A DNA stretch of 64,000 nucleotides from an uncultured Flavobacteriaceae bacterium (GCA_947495135.1 CANLXN010000004.1:124001-188000); one strand, 5' to 3'; counted from the stretch's first letter, positions 37,208-45,712 are shown. Numbers and translations are program-made. Notes: a model not told the origin generated them from the sequence alone.

Positions 37208-37999
37208 ATGGCCCTAAATGAAGAAACCACCTTATTGTTTGAGAACTACCTCGAAAACCAACTTTCGGAAGCAGACAAAAATGCTTTTGAAAATCGACTC
37301 ACCACCGATGAAGAACTCGCTGCTGAGTTTGCTATTTATAAAGAGGTAAGCAATCACTTCGAGCATCAATTTTCAGAAGAAAGAGATCAATTTAAACAAA
37401 GTTTGGAAGCCGCAAGTGGTAATTTTTTTACTACTGAAAGCGATACAGAAATAGACACTCCTCAGGAACTCCCAAAAGACAAGCCTCAAGAACTCCCTAA
37501 AAAAACACCCGCCAAAGTAGTTAAATTCAAGCCTTGGCAATATGCGATGGCCGCTTCTATGATGTTGCTAGCGGGAATTTTCATGTTTCAAAACGGCAAT
37601 CCAGACCTCAACGATTACAAATACTCTGAACAAATTTCGCTAACGGAACGAAGTAGTGAAAACGCAACAATTAAAGCTGCAGAACGCAATTTCAATAACG
37701 GTTCTTATGCCGAAGCGATTGCTAACTTTGAAACGCTTTTGGAGCAAGACCCGGAAAATACAGAGCTACAATTTTACAAGGCTCTGGCACACGATGCTCT
37801 TCAAGAATACGACGAGTCTGAAGACCTCTTTGCCATCTTAGCAAGCGGTAATTCTGCCTACAAAAACAAAGCGCTCTTCTATTGGGGAATTGGTTCTTGG
37901 AAACAAGACAAAATCTCCAACGCCCGAGAAACGCTCTCCAAAATCTCAGAATCTGCGGCAGAATATAAGAAAGCTCAAAAACTAATTAAAAAGCTATAG
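37208..37999 (+). CDS. Anti-sigma-like membrane protein with periplasmic TPR
   Basis: The 263-residue protein has an N-terminal cytoplasmic helical part (LLFENYLENQLSEADKNAFENRLTTDEELAAEF) that resembles the sigma-binding region of Bacteroidota anti-sigma factors. A proline/lysine linker (DTPQELPKDKPQELPKK), one span (WQYAMAASMMLLAGIFMFQ) and a periplasmic TPR module (NFNNGSYAEAIANFETLLEQDPENTELQFYKALAHDALQEYDES) follow. No Cys/His zinc motif is present. The gene starts two bases after the sigma gene, so it is co-translated and the likely antagonist. The TPR part could sense an envelope protein. Confidence 0.8.
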   Translation: MALNEETTLLFENYLENQLSEADKNAFENRLTTDEELAAEFAIYKEVSNHFEHQFSEERDQFKQSLEAASGNFFTTESDTEIDTPQELPKDKPQELPKKTPAKVVKFKPWQYAMAASMMLLAGIFMFQNGNPDLNDYKYSEQISLTERSSENATIKAAERNFNNGSYAEAIANFETLLEQDPENTELQFYKALAHDALQEYDESEDLFAILASGNSAYKNKALFYWGIGSWKQDKISNARETLSKISESAAEYKKAQKLIKKL

Positions 38000-38003
38000 G
38001 TTA

Positions 38004-38123
38004 CTAGGCAATTATTGGTTTGTAAAATTCAGAACCTTTGGGTTTTGATGTGGCCACCGCCCTAAGCCATTTATATTCTAAGTTGCTTTTGGGATATTGA
38101 GGGAGAAATACCTGATACAATGC
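38004..38123 (-). pseudogene. Possible C-terminal gene fragment
   Basis: On the minus strand, coding-like text (LYQVFLPQYPKSNLEYKWLRAVATS...) ends in a stop at 38004. Its upstream part would run into the start of the plus-strand lipoprotein gene at 38155, where it loses coding character. This could be the tail of a gene cut when the accessory block entered. The family is not recognised and chance is possible. Confidence 0.25.
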
Positions 38124-38154
38124 GTTGTACACAATTTTTGACCAAATCTTAATT

Positions 38155-38814
38155 ATGAGACATTTAATACTTCTAAACTTCATCTTAGTTTTATTTTCTT
38201 GTAAAAATGAAAACTCCGAACATATTAGGAGTAATAACTCTGGAAATGAAATTGATATTAGTTTGTCAGAAAACCAATCTGACAATGATATTTATCTTGC
38301 TGCCGGAAACTTTAATAATCAAGAAGCTAGTGGATTGAATGCAGAAGGAATTAAATATGTACGAACGTTCGATTACAATAAAGCTGAAAAAAGATTCAAA
38401 CAAGCTTTATTAATTGAGCCGGAAAACCCTATATTATTAAATAATTTAGGAAATATTTCGGACTTAAAAAATGACATAAACACTGCAATCAATTTTTATG
38501 AAAAATCTCTAATCAACTCTGATTCAACATATTTACATCCCGCTTTAAATCTCGGGGTCATTTATTACAAAACAAATAGAGATATGGAATCAATTGATTT
38601 ATTTAAACTCGTGATTTTAAAAAGTAAAGATAAGAACCAAGTAGCAACTGCTCGATTTCAACTCGCTAAATCTTATATAGAAATTAGTGAATGCGAAAAA
38701 GCGAGAACTGAATTGAAATTGGCAAAAAATATGTTGAAAGATATTCCTGAATTTAAAAATAAATTTGAATACGTGGAAGGCAAGATAGAAAACTGTGTAC
38801 AACAGGAGCTATAA
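38155..38814 (+). CDS. TPR lipoprotein
   Basis: The 219-residue protein has a lipoprotein signal (MRHLILLNFILVLFSC) starting at ATG 38155; the track start at 38125 adds ten residues. Several TPR units follow (YNKAEKRFKQALLIEPENPILLNNLGNISD and INTAINFYEKSLINSDSTYLHPALNLGVIYYKT). It should be a periplasmic or outer-membrane scaffold. The codon use is more AT-rich than genes before 37999, so this is the first gene of the accessory stretch. No neighbour gives a specific role. Confidence 0.75.
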   Translation: MRHLILLNFILVLFSCKNENSEHIRSNNSGNEIDISLSENQSDNDIYLAAGNFNNQEASGLNAEGIKYVRTFDYNKAEKRFKQALLIEPENPILLNNLGNISDLKNDINTAINFYEKSLINSDSTYLHPALNLGVIYYKTNRDMESIDLFKLVILKSKDKNQVATARFQLAKSYIEISECEKARTELKLAKNMLKDIPEFKNKFEYVEGKIENCVQQEL

Positions 38815-38931
38815 TTAATACGAGATTAAGTGTTAAACCAAGTATGTCATATATCTAACAACAACTGTAAGTAATGGTTGCGGAAGCATACACTATCCAT
38901 TAACTACAAGCTGAAAAAACAAGTGGGTAAA

Positions 38932-39459
38932 ATGAAAAATAAGATGACAATGCTGACTATAGCATTTTTAATTCTTTTCTTGGCGAATTGCAAATCGTTG
39001 ACGTCCTTACCAATTGAAAAAGAGAAAGAAAAATATACTATTATACACCAATCTAAAGGAGATTTAAATTTCGATGGAATACCCGATTTAGCTATCCTTG
39101 CTTCAAATAACGTTGATGAAAAAGGAACAATTATTGTCTTTATAGCTGACTCGAAAGGGAATGTTTCCAAAAAGCTTGTGAATGAACATCTGACGGACGT
39201 TTTTATTGAAATGTACAATGGGTTACCTGAAATAGAAATCAAAAATGGAGAATTAATCATTTCGTATTACGGAGGAATGTGCCATAGAGAAAGCCGAAAC
39301 CTTATATTTAGTTTCAACATACAACTAAACGATTTATTTTTTAAGACCATTGAAATGGGAACACATAATGTTTGTAATGATGAAGAACCATCGGGATATG
39401 AAATTACAAATGCTGAATTAAGAAGAGTAACGTTTACGGAGTATAAAGACGAATTATAA
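38932..39459 (+). CDS. Lipoprotein with FG-GAP-like motif
   Basis: The 175-residue protein begins at ATG 38932 (MKNKMTMLTIAFLILFLANC, lipobox). The motif GDLNFDGIPDLAIL near residue 45 resembles a Ca-binding FG-GAP/VCBS loop (DxNxDGxxD). The rest (LIISYYGGMCHRESRNLIFSFNIQLNDLFF) is beta-rich. The family is not recognised. ATG at 38878 in the track would add a non-signal extension. Confidence 0.6.
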   Translation: MKNKMTMLTIAFLILFLANCKSLTSLPIEKEKEKYTIIHQSKGDLNFDGIPDLAILASNNVDEKGTIIVFIADSKGNVSKKLVNEHLTDVFIEMYNGLPEIEIKNGELIISYYGGMCHRESRNLIFSFNIQLNDLFFKTIEMGTHNVCNDEEPSGYEITNAELRRVTFTEYKDEL

Positions 39460-39916
39460 ATAAAAAAGCCCGCGGCTTGCAATCACTGTAAACAATAAAG
39501 TAGTTGCACTTCATCAAAAACCAAAAGGCAATAAAAATGGAGATTGAACTAAAACGGTTGCCAGCAAAGAACCGATCAAAAAACCACAGTTTACCACAAA
39601 ATTACATATCTTTAAAATCCAGAACCCTTATTTCTCCCCGTTCTGTGTTTTCCCCTTTTTTTAATCCAAGGTCTAGTTGGGTTAATTTTTTAAAATGAAT
39701 TAATGATATCGAAGGCTCTTTGGGTTTTTGGTGTATGAACGTACATAAACTGTTCTTTTCCTGGATGGAAAGCGGTGTATCGTCGATAAAATAGAATGTA
39801 TAACTAGTTGTGCATAATGCGAAAATCGAGCATAAATTGAACATTTGAACTAGAAAAGCCAACGCACAAACAGCACATTTGGTTTTTTGCCAACGCTCAG
39901 AAAATATTAACTGAAT
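39460..39916. other. 457-base gap: hairpin, weak ORF and TGCCAACGC copies
   Basis: A hairpin at 39467-39479 (AAGCC/GGCTT) is followed on the minus strand by T, so it could end a minus-strand message. The 86-codon minus-strand ORF 39602-39862 has a hydrophobic start and coding-like text but no recognised family, so it may be a remnant. Copies of gccaacgc at 39858 and 39889 also appear 3' of the next operon (see the repeat entry). No gene is called. Confidence 0.4.
39858..39900. repeat. GCCAACGC copies upstream of the ABC operon
   Basis: GCCAACGCACAAA at 39858-39870 and TGCCAACGCTCAG at 39888-39900 lie within 60 bases of the operon start. GCCAACGCACAAA recurs exactly at 43443-43455 and the shorter core at 43365 and 43405, downstream of the operon, so the operon is bracketed by the same short sequence. 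Confidence 0.6.
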
Positions 39917-40882
39917 ATGATAAAACTACCTGAAATTGGATTGACTTTTACTGATGGAGACGAATGGGAGGAATTTTGTCAAAGTTGCTTAAAAATAAAA
40001 CATCAACATCATAATTTTAAATCTGTTCCAGCGGATTCTGGAGGAGATTATGGACTTGACGGATATAATTCAATAGGAGACGCTTACCAATGTTACTGCC
40101 CAGAAAAAGAATATACTGACAAAGAATTGTATGAACATCAAAGAGACAAAGTCACAAAAGATGTACAAAAGCTCTTCGACTATCAAGATAAACTGAGAAA
40201 AATACTTAATGGGAATAAAATTAAAATTTGGCACTTTACTACACCATTGATTAAATCAAAAGAATTATTACTTCATTGCAATACAAAAGAAAATCTAGTA
40301 AAAAGTTGGAATTTAGACTTTATCGATACTGATTTTGAAATTGGATTAAAGGATTATCAATATTTTATACCAGAAATTCCTAGTGTAATTGATTCAAGCA
40401 AATTCTTAAAACCAATTACATATCAAGAAATAGATTTCACCAGCACCGAACCAAATAATCAAACAATAGAAGATTTTAAGGCTATTTATGAAAACAACAC
40501 TTTTGTTGAAAATGGATTAAGAAAAAACGCCAAACTGTTTCCTGATAATCCAAAGAAAAACTATTCTGATAATATAGTTGGATTAACTGATTCCCAAATC
40601 AGAGATTTCATAGTTGGCGAGGATATTTTAGAAAAGTGGTCAAATTTTAATAATAAACTTTATGAGAAATTTGTTCGTGTTAGAAATTCGCTTGGAAAAA
40701 GAGTTGCAAAAGAGAGTTTAATTCCTGTAAATGATAACAGAGAAAAACTTAAAGAAATAGATATAACAGTAAAAACTTTGATTAATAAAGAGTTTCATTT
40801 TTTATCAGAATCTAACAAAGAAGAACTTACGGCTTATTTAGTTTCATTTTGGATTTTAGAATGCTCATTAGATTTTAGCTAA
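39917..40882 (+). CDS. ABC-3C system effector candidate (nuclease-like N-terminus)
   Basis: The 321-residue protein opens with an acidic helix (DGDEWEEFCQSCLKIKH) and the motif SGGDYGLDGY near 41-50 followed by AYQCYCPE near 57-63. This resembles the metal-binding core of PD-(D/E)xK/Mrr-type nucleases (E, then D, then Q-x-K), but the catalytic Lys is replaced by Tyr or lies elsewhere, so activity is uncertain. The remainder is an alpha-helical domain (NKLYEKFVRVRNSLGKRVAKESL) of the kind that follows effectors in ABC three-component systems. It ends with TAA followed directly by the ATG of the middle gene, so it is co-translated. Very AT-rich. Role inferred from neighbours. Confidence 0.55.
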   Translation: MIKLPEIGLTFTDGDEWEEFCQSCLKIKHQHHNFKSVPADSGGDYGLDGYNSIGDAYQCYCPEKEYTDKELYEHQRDKVTKDVQKLFDYQDKLRKILNGNKIKIWHFTTPLIKSKELLLHCNTKENLVKSWNLDFIDTDFEIGLKDYQYFIPEIPSVIDSSKFLKPITYQEIDFTSTEPNNQTIEDFKAIYENNTFVENGLRKNAKLFPDNPKKNYSDNIVGLTDSQIRDFIVGEDILEKWSNFNNKLYEKFVRVRNSLGKRVAKESLIPVNDNREKLKEIDITVKTLINKEFHFLSESNKEELTAYLVSFWILECSLDFS

Positions 40883-41344
40883 ATGGAAGAAAATAAATAT
40901 ATATCATTTACGGAAAGAGAAATGCCTTTATACGTAAACTATAGACCAATGTATAAAGTTTCCCAAATTCTATTAATCCTATATTTTAATGGTTATGCAG
41001 GAAAGGCAAGTTTACTAAAACTTCATTTATTCTCTTGGGCTTTAAAATCATATGATAATTTAAATACTTTAAAAGATTTTGTTACTTCAAATTATAAAAA
41101 TAAACTTGAATTTTTCGGTATTGAATCAACCTTAAATAGAGCATTAAATCTAGCTTATGCAGAAAAATTAGTGGATTTTGAAAAAGGTAATTATAAATTA
41201 TTAGAAAAAGGACGGCAATTCGTAGAACAAATTAATGATGATGAAACCTTGTTTGTAGATGAAAAACAAGTGCTAAAATTAATTGGCAAGAAAATTCCCG
41301 AAAAAATTATTAACGGATTAATAAATCAATGGAAGAATGCTTAA
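40883..41344 (+). CDS. ABC-3C system middle component candidate
   Basis: This 153-residue protein sits between the effector and the ATPase and has the size, helical content and position of the 'middle component' of ABC-3C systems, thought to link effector and ATPase. Visible text is helical with winged-helix-like segments (KASLLKLHLFSWALKSYDNLNTLKDFV, ALNLAYAEKLVDFEKGNYKLLEKGRQFVEQI). It starts directly after the effector stop and overlaps the ATPase start by 8 bases, so translation is coupled. No sequence motif proves the assignment. Confidence 0.5.
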   Translation: MEENKYISFTEREMPLYVNYRPMYKVSQILLILYFNGYAGKASLLKLHLFSWALKSYDNLNTLKDFVTSNYKNKLEFFGIESTLNRALNLAYAEKLVDFEKGNYKLLEKGRQFVEQINDDETLFVDEKQVLKLIGKKIPEKIINGLINQWKNA

Positions 41345-43358
41345 AATTAAAGCTTTAAAAATAACGATAAATACAGACAAAGGAGTTTACGGAACGCCAC
41401 TTCTAAGTTTTAGTGATAGTTTGACAATAATTAAGGGCTTTAATTCAACTGGAAAAAGCACTTTGTTTCAATCAATTATCTATTGTCTTGGTCTAGAGGA
41501 ACTAATTGGTGGTAAAAATGAGAAGACAATGCAATCTGTTCTTAAAAGTGAAATTCTCAATAACCAAAATAGCATTGAAGCCAATGTAATAGAATCAAAT
41601 ATTCTTTTAGAAATAGAAGGCACTTCAATTGTTACTGTCAAACGTTATATTTCTAGTGAGTCTAAAAATTCAGGTTTAGTTGAAGTATTTAATGGTCCAT
41701 TATTGTCTGAACCTAAACAGTACGATTACGTTCCTATGTATGTTCACGATAAAGGTTCAGCAGATAGTAAAAATGCGTTTGGTTTTCATTCATTTTTAGA
41801 AAAACTTATTGATTGGGAATTACCTCAAGTTCAATATAAAGACGGTAGCTTTAGAAAATTATATCTTCAAAATATTTTTCCAAGTTTTGTCATCGAGCAA
41901 AAAGCAGGTTGGACAGATTTTTTAGCTACTATACCATATTATTCGCTACTTGATAAAGAAACAAGAGCTTTAGAGTTTCTTTTAAATTTAGATTCTTGGA
42001 AAATTCAACAACGTAAATCAAAATTAAAGCAAGACAAAAACGATTTAATATTTGATTGGCGAAATAAGTTTAATGAGTTTAAGTCATTAGCTAATCAAAT
42101 AGCGTGTGAAATTAGAGGTGTCGGCATTCAACCTGAAATTATAAATTTATCGAACACAGTTTATTTAGCTTATGTAACTGAAGAAAAGACTTATAATATA
42201 ACAGAATACATTACTAAACTTGAAGAGGAATATGAAGAATTAATTGAACTAGAAATCCCAAATGTTGGCGACCAAGCAGAAGAAGCTGAATTACGAATAA
42301 ATAGTTTAAATGAGCGTGTAAGTAATTACTCAATCAACCTTTCGTCAACAATTAATAAAAAGAATCTTGCGATTAGTAAATACAGTTCTTTCAAAGAAAG
42401 ATTATTAGAACTTGAAAACGACAAAACTCAAAACGAATATCATCTTAAAGTTAAAAAGAAAGGTGCTGAACAAGGTTTTGCAATTGCACACGATAATTGT
42501 CCATATTGTAGCCAAGGATTAAGCGACTCATTACTTCCTAAAGACATTGAAATAGTTCCAATGCAAATAGAAGAAAATTTGGAATATATAAAAGCCCAGA
42601 TTAACTTAATCAAAATTTATATGTTAAACCATCAAAATGACATATCAGATTTAGAAAAGAACATTGATTTATTAAATTCAAGGATTTCAGAAACAAGAAG
42701 TAATATACGAACACTTAAAACCCAATTAACAAGTGATAATCGTTTGCCTTCAATTGAATTAATTGAAAAACGTTTAAAACTCAAAGCTAGGTTAAATTTA
42801 TATAGAAGAAAGTATGACGAATTATCATCTTTCCAAGAAGATTTCAAAAGTCTATCTGATGAATGGGTGCAAATTTTAAGTTCAGAAAAGGAATTGCCAA
42901 AATCACTTTCTGCATTCGATTATAAAAAAATAGCAGAGTTGGAAACAGTATTTAAACAATTACTTAGAGAATTTCATTATCGCAGTAAGCCTATTGATAG
43001 TATAAGTATATCTAGAGATACTTTGTTGCCTGTTGTTGACAGATATTCTTTGAAATTTGATTCCTCAGCAAGTGACTTTACAAGAGCAATTTGGAGCTAT
43101 ACAATTGCCCTCAAAGAAACTTCTGAAAAATTTAAGGGAAATCATCCAAAACTATTTATTCTTGACGAACCAGCACAACAAGAAGCAGGAGATAATGACC
43201 TTCAATTTTTACTTAAAAGATTAGGTAACTATGGAAATACACAATCAATTGTCTTCTCTTCTTTTCATCAATCTGAAGCCACTTTTAAAGCCTGTACTAA
43301 AGATGTAAACTTTGAATTGATTGATTTAGGAGTAGAAAAATTTATAAAAAAATTATAA
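41337..43358 (+). CDS. Rad50-like ABC ATPase with zinc hook (ABC-3C ATPase)
   Basis: The 673-residue protein is a Rad50/SMC-type ATPase. Walker A is GFNSTGKST near 34-42. A long coiled-coil middle carries a CPYC zinc-hook motif (DNCPYCSQ, Cys near 388-391), so two molecules could dimerise through Zn. The C-terminal half has Walker B (KLFILDEPAQQEAGDN near 604) and a following SFHQSEATF, with a switch His. ABC-3C systems of this type pair such an ATPase with an effector and a middle gene, which precede it here. It may sense DNA ends or phage replication and license the effector (inference). AT-rich. Confidence 0.85.
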   Translation: MLKIKALKITINTDKGVYGTPLLSFSDSLTIIKGFNSTGKSTLFQSIIYCLGLEELIGGKNEKTMQSVLKSEILNNQNSIEANVIESNILLEIEGTSIVTVKRYISSESKNSGLVEVFNGPLLSEPKQYDYVPMYVHDKGSADSKNAFGFHSFLEKLIDWELPQVQYKDGSFRKLYLQNIFPSFVIEQKAGWTDFLATIPYYSLLDKETRALEFLLNLDSWKIQQRKSKLKQDKNDLIFDWRNKFNEFKSLANQIACEIRGVGIQPEIINLSNTVYLAYVTEEKTYNITEYITKLEEEYEELIELEIPNVGDQAEEAELRINSLNERVSNYSINLSSTINKKNLAISKYSSFKERLLELENDKTQNEYHLKVKKKGAEQGFAIAHDNCPYCSQGLSDSLLPKDIEIVPMQIEENLEYIKAQINLIKIYMLNHQNDISDLEKNIDLLNSRISETRSNIRTLKTQLTSDNRLPSIELIEKRLKLKARLNLYRRKYDELSSFQEDFKSLSDEWVQILSSEKELPKSLSAFDYKKIAELETVFKQLLREFHYRSKPIDSISISRDTLLPVVDRYSLKFDSSASDFTRAIWSYTIALKETSEKFKGNHPKLFILDEPAQQEAGDNDLQFLLKRLGNYGNTQSIVFSSFHQSEATFKACTKDVNFELIDLGVEKFIKKL

Positions 43359-43364
43359 CAGATA

Positions 43365-43455
43365 TGCCAACGCTTAAAGCCATACACATTTACAATTCGC
43401 CACAGCCAACGCTACGCCAAAAATTGCAAAAGAGTATGTCTTGCCAACGCACAAA
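43365..43455. repeat. GCCAACGC copies downstream of the ABC operon
   Basis: TGCCAACGCT at 43365, GCCAACGCT at 43405 and GCCAACGCACAAA at 43443-43455 lie within 100 bases of the operon end. The last is an exact 13-base match to 39858-39870, making a direct repeat about 3.6 kb apart that brackets the operon. Confidence 0.6.
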
Positions 43456-43508
43456 TTCGAACTAAATAACAAACATCGGAAAACCAATCAGAACGTGAAA
43501 AGCACTAT

Positions 43509-43664
43509 GCACAACAATGTATATAAAACATAGCTATTATAGGCTTTCCGAGAGGTTTATGTGTGTTTGCAAAGACCGCCAAATTTTTAAATTTGGCTCG
43601 TGTATAATCCGAAACGATAGCGTCTTTTTACACGCTACGTTTCATATACGGAGACGTTGTAAGC
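43509..43664. repeat. 156-base nested hairpin element
   Basis: The ends form an imperfect inverted repeat (ACAACAATGTATAT and ATATACGGAGACGTTGT). Inside are a perfect 9-base stem (GCCAAATTT/AAATTTGGC at 43578-43597) and a TAGCGT/ACGCTA stem (43618-43637). I recall similar ~150-base intergenic elements in Flavobacteriia, but this was not checked. It could be a non-autonomous mobile or recombination element, or a structured RNA. Confidence 0.5.
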
Positions 43665-43694
43665 AATCTAAGGAAAAGAAAAACTAAAATACAA

Positions 43695-44432
43695 ATGGCG
43701 AAATTTATAAATACAAGAAAAGCAGTTGCCGCAATTGAAGACTTAATAAAAGAGGCAGAAGATAAACTTATTCTTATTTCTCCTTATCTGAAATTATCCA
43801 AAGATTTTAAAGAACTTCTGACTTATAGAAATAGTAAGGACAAAATCACAACCATAATATTTGGAAAACAAGAATTAAACCCAAACGAGATGAAATTTCT
43901 TGAGGGTTTACAATTTGTAATTTTAAAATATAACCAAGACTTACATGCAAAATGTTATATGAATGATAAACAAATGATTATCACCTCATTGAACCTGTAT
44001 GAATTTTCAATGGCTAACAACAAGGAAATGGGAGTTTTGATTGACCTTTCTGATGAAAATGACAAAATGCTGTTTGAAGATGCCGTAAAAGAGATTGATT
44101 ACATAGATAGTACAAGCGAGAGATTCAAATTTAACACAGCAACGCCGCAAGAGACAAAAACGGAAATAAGACCCAAGAAAAAAAACTCACCAGTTTCAAA
44201 GTTAGAAAACAACGAAAATGGACATTGTATACGTTGTAGTAAATCAATTAAATTAAATCCACTCGTCCCATATTGCAAGGACTGCTATAAGATTTGGAAT
44301 AAATATGGTGATGAAGAATATCTTGAAGAACACTGCCACATTTGCGGAACAGAAAAAGATACTACAATGCTTAAACCGACTTGCTATCCCTGCTACAAGG
44401 CCAATAAAACTAAGTTAGAGTTTAATATTTAG
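43695..44432 (+). CDS. Phospholipase D-like protein with zinc ribbons
   Basis: The 245-residue protein has one HKD-type motif near 84 (HAKCYMNDKQMIITSLN, HxKx4Dx6(G/T)SxN), as in PLD-type nucleases such as Nuc and in some restriction and defence effectors. A single HKD means two subunits would form one active site. The C-terminal part carries two Cys clusters (CIRCSKS...CKDCYK and CHICGTEK...CYPCYK) typical of zinc ribbons, probably for nucleic acid binding. It follows the structured element after the ABC-3C operon. Function is likely a nuclease effector (inference). Confidence 0.75.
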   Translation: MAKFINTRKAVAAIEDLIKEAEDKLILISPYLKLSKDFKELLTYRNSKDKITTIIFGKQELNPNEMKFLEGLQFVILKYNQDLHAKCYMNDKQMIITSLNLYEFSMANNKEMGVLIDLSDENDKMLFEDAVKEIDYIDSTSERFKFNTATPQETKTEIRPKKKNSPVSKLENNENGHCIRCSKSIKLNPLVPYCKDCYKIWNKYGDEEYLEEHCHICGTEKDTTMLKPTCYPCYKANKTKLEFNI

Positions 44433-44491
44433 AAATAATAACTATTTAGTTACAATGATAAAGTAAAGAAAACCGTTGCGCCAAATTTAGA

Positions 44492-45139
44492 ATGAATCAG
44501 TCAATACATAACATTACTTTTATTAGCACTATACACAAGGAAATTGGAAAATGTAATGTGGATGAATTATGTGCAATTTTAGAAAAAATAAACCCAGATG
44601 TTGTCTTTTTGGAAGCTCTTGAGAGTACATATTCAAACTATGAGAAGAAAATATTTTCTTCACTTGGAATATACCATCAAAGACTTGAGATAAAAGCGAT
44701 TCAGAAATACAGCAAAAATTTCCATTTTGAATATGTTCCTGTGCTTGACGGTGGATTGTCTCAATCATTTGACAATAAATACAACATAGTTTGCGAAAAC
44801 ATTCAATTTCGAAGGATGTTTAATCATTACAACTCATTGGCTTTTGAGCACGGGTTTCAATTCCTTAATAGTCCTGAGAGTATAAAACTACAAGAGAACA
44901 TGCGAATGTTCGAATCCCATCTCTTAAAGGATACTCAACTAAATGAAGCGGTTAATGAAGATATGCATGCTTATGAAAATTCGATGATCCGTAATATATA
45001 TTTATATTGTAAAAGTAATCAGTTTGATAAGGCCGTTTTTATGTGTGGTGTTGCTCACAGACGTTCAATTATCGAAATGATTGGAAGGTTTAATAGCCAG
45101 GAAAAATTAGATTTGCATTGGGAAGTTTATGGAAATTAA
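44492..45139 (+). CDS. TIKI/TraB-like protein (tentative)
   Basis: The 215-residue protein begins with ITFISTIHKEIGKCNVDELCAILEKINPDVVFLEAL and ends with VFMCGVAHRRSIIEMIGRF. This order (early His/Glu after a strand, late G-x-x-H) resembles the TIKI/TraB/EreA-ChaN superfamily of putative metalloproteases or hydrolases. No signal peptide was seen, so it is cytoplasmic. The preceding gap (59 bases) carries no clear promoter. Low confidence in the family. Confidence 0.4.
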   Translation: MNQSIHNITFISTIHKEIGKCNVDELCAILEKINPDVVFLEALESTYSNYEKKIFSSLGIYHQRLEIKAIQKYSKNFHFEYVPVLDGGLSQSFDNKYNIVCENIQFRRMFNHYNSLAFEHGFQFLNSPESIKLQENMRMFESHLLKDTQLNEAVNEDMHAYENSMIRNIYLYCKSNQFDKAVFMCGVAHRRSIIEMIGRFNSQEKLDLHWEVYGN

Positions 45140-45148
45140 AGTATTTAA

Positions 45149-45712
45149 ATGAAAACTTCGCACAACAAACCTATTAGCCATAAGTTGAAACACGAAAAGA
45201 AATATCTTATTTTAGAAAGCCAGTTTGACAGCAACTATAAATTATATATCTATATTTTCTTCCTATTTGCACTCGGTATGCCATTCATTGTGATAATGAA
45301 AACATACGGATTAATTCGCATTGTGGCTATAATTGGATTTATTGCCATATTATTCCTCGGTGTATCTATTTGGTTCATGAAAAAAGGCTTTATGAAAAAT
45401 AGTCACGGTTTGCATATCGGTTATTTCTCATGGGGCAAGTTGGTGTTTACAGAACATATTAGATTGCTCAATAAACCGAAGGTAACTATCTTAAAATTCA
45501 GAAAGCGCGAAAGGGCTGGTTTCGTAAGCATCGCAAATCCCGAGTTTTCCCAAGCCTTTAACGCTTTTGACATCTACTTGCTCAATGAAAAACATACTGT
45601 CAAAAAACAGGTAATATCTTTTAAAAGTGAAAAAAATGCCCAATTGGCTTTGAATTTCTTGACTTCTAATTCAAAACTTAAACATGAAATTTATAGTCCA
45701 GATTTCTCATGA
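45149..45712 (+). CDS. Two-span membrane protein, unknown
   Basis: The 187-residue protein has two adjacent spans near residues 34-78 (IYIYIFFLFALGMPFIVIM, IVAIIGFIAILFLGVSIWFM) and a soluble C-terminal half (KLVFTEHIRLLNKPKVTILKF) that could be PH-like. The family is not recognised. It starts nine bases after the TIKI-like gene and overlaps the next small ORF by four bases (ATGA), so the three may be one transcript. Confidence 0.6.
   Translation: MKTSHNKPISHKLKHEKKYLILESQFDSNYKLYIYIFFLFALGMPFIVIMKTYGLIRIVAIIGFIAILFLGVSIWFMKKGFMKNSHGLHIGYFSWGKLVFTEHIRLLNKPKVTILKFRKRERAGFVSIANPEFSQAFNAFDIYLLNEKHTVKKQVISFKSEKNAQLALNFLTSNSKLKHEIYSPDFS

Larger units (their letters stand above)
43359..43694. other. 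336-base gap: short repeats and structured element
   Basis: Besides the repeat copies at 43365, 43405 and 43443 and the structured element at 43509-43664, listed separately, nothing else was seen. The stretch between the ABC operon and the PLD gene has no ORF. Confidence 0.5.

Noticed and set aside
39504-39698. 64-codon plus-strand ORF
   Set aside because: Low-complexity product that shadows the opposite strand, with no motif.
39602-39862. 86-codon minus-strand ORF in the gap before the ABC operon
   Set aside because: It has coding-like text but no recognised family and no clear start context; mentioned as a possible remnant only.
43509-43664. Integron attC site
   Set aside because: The ends lack the GTTRRRY and RYYYAAC core pattern, and no integrase is in the window.
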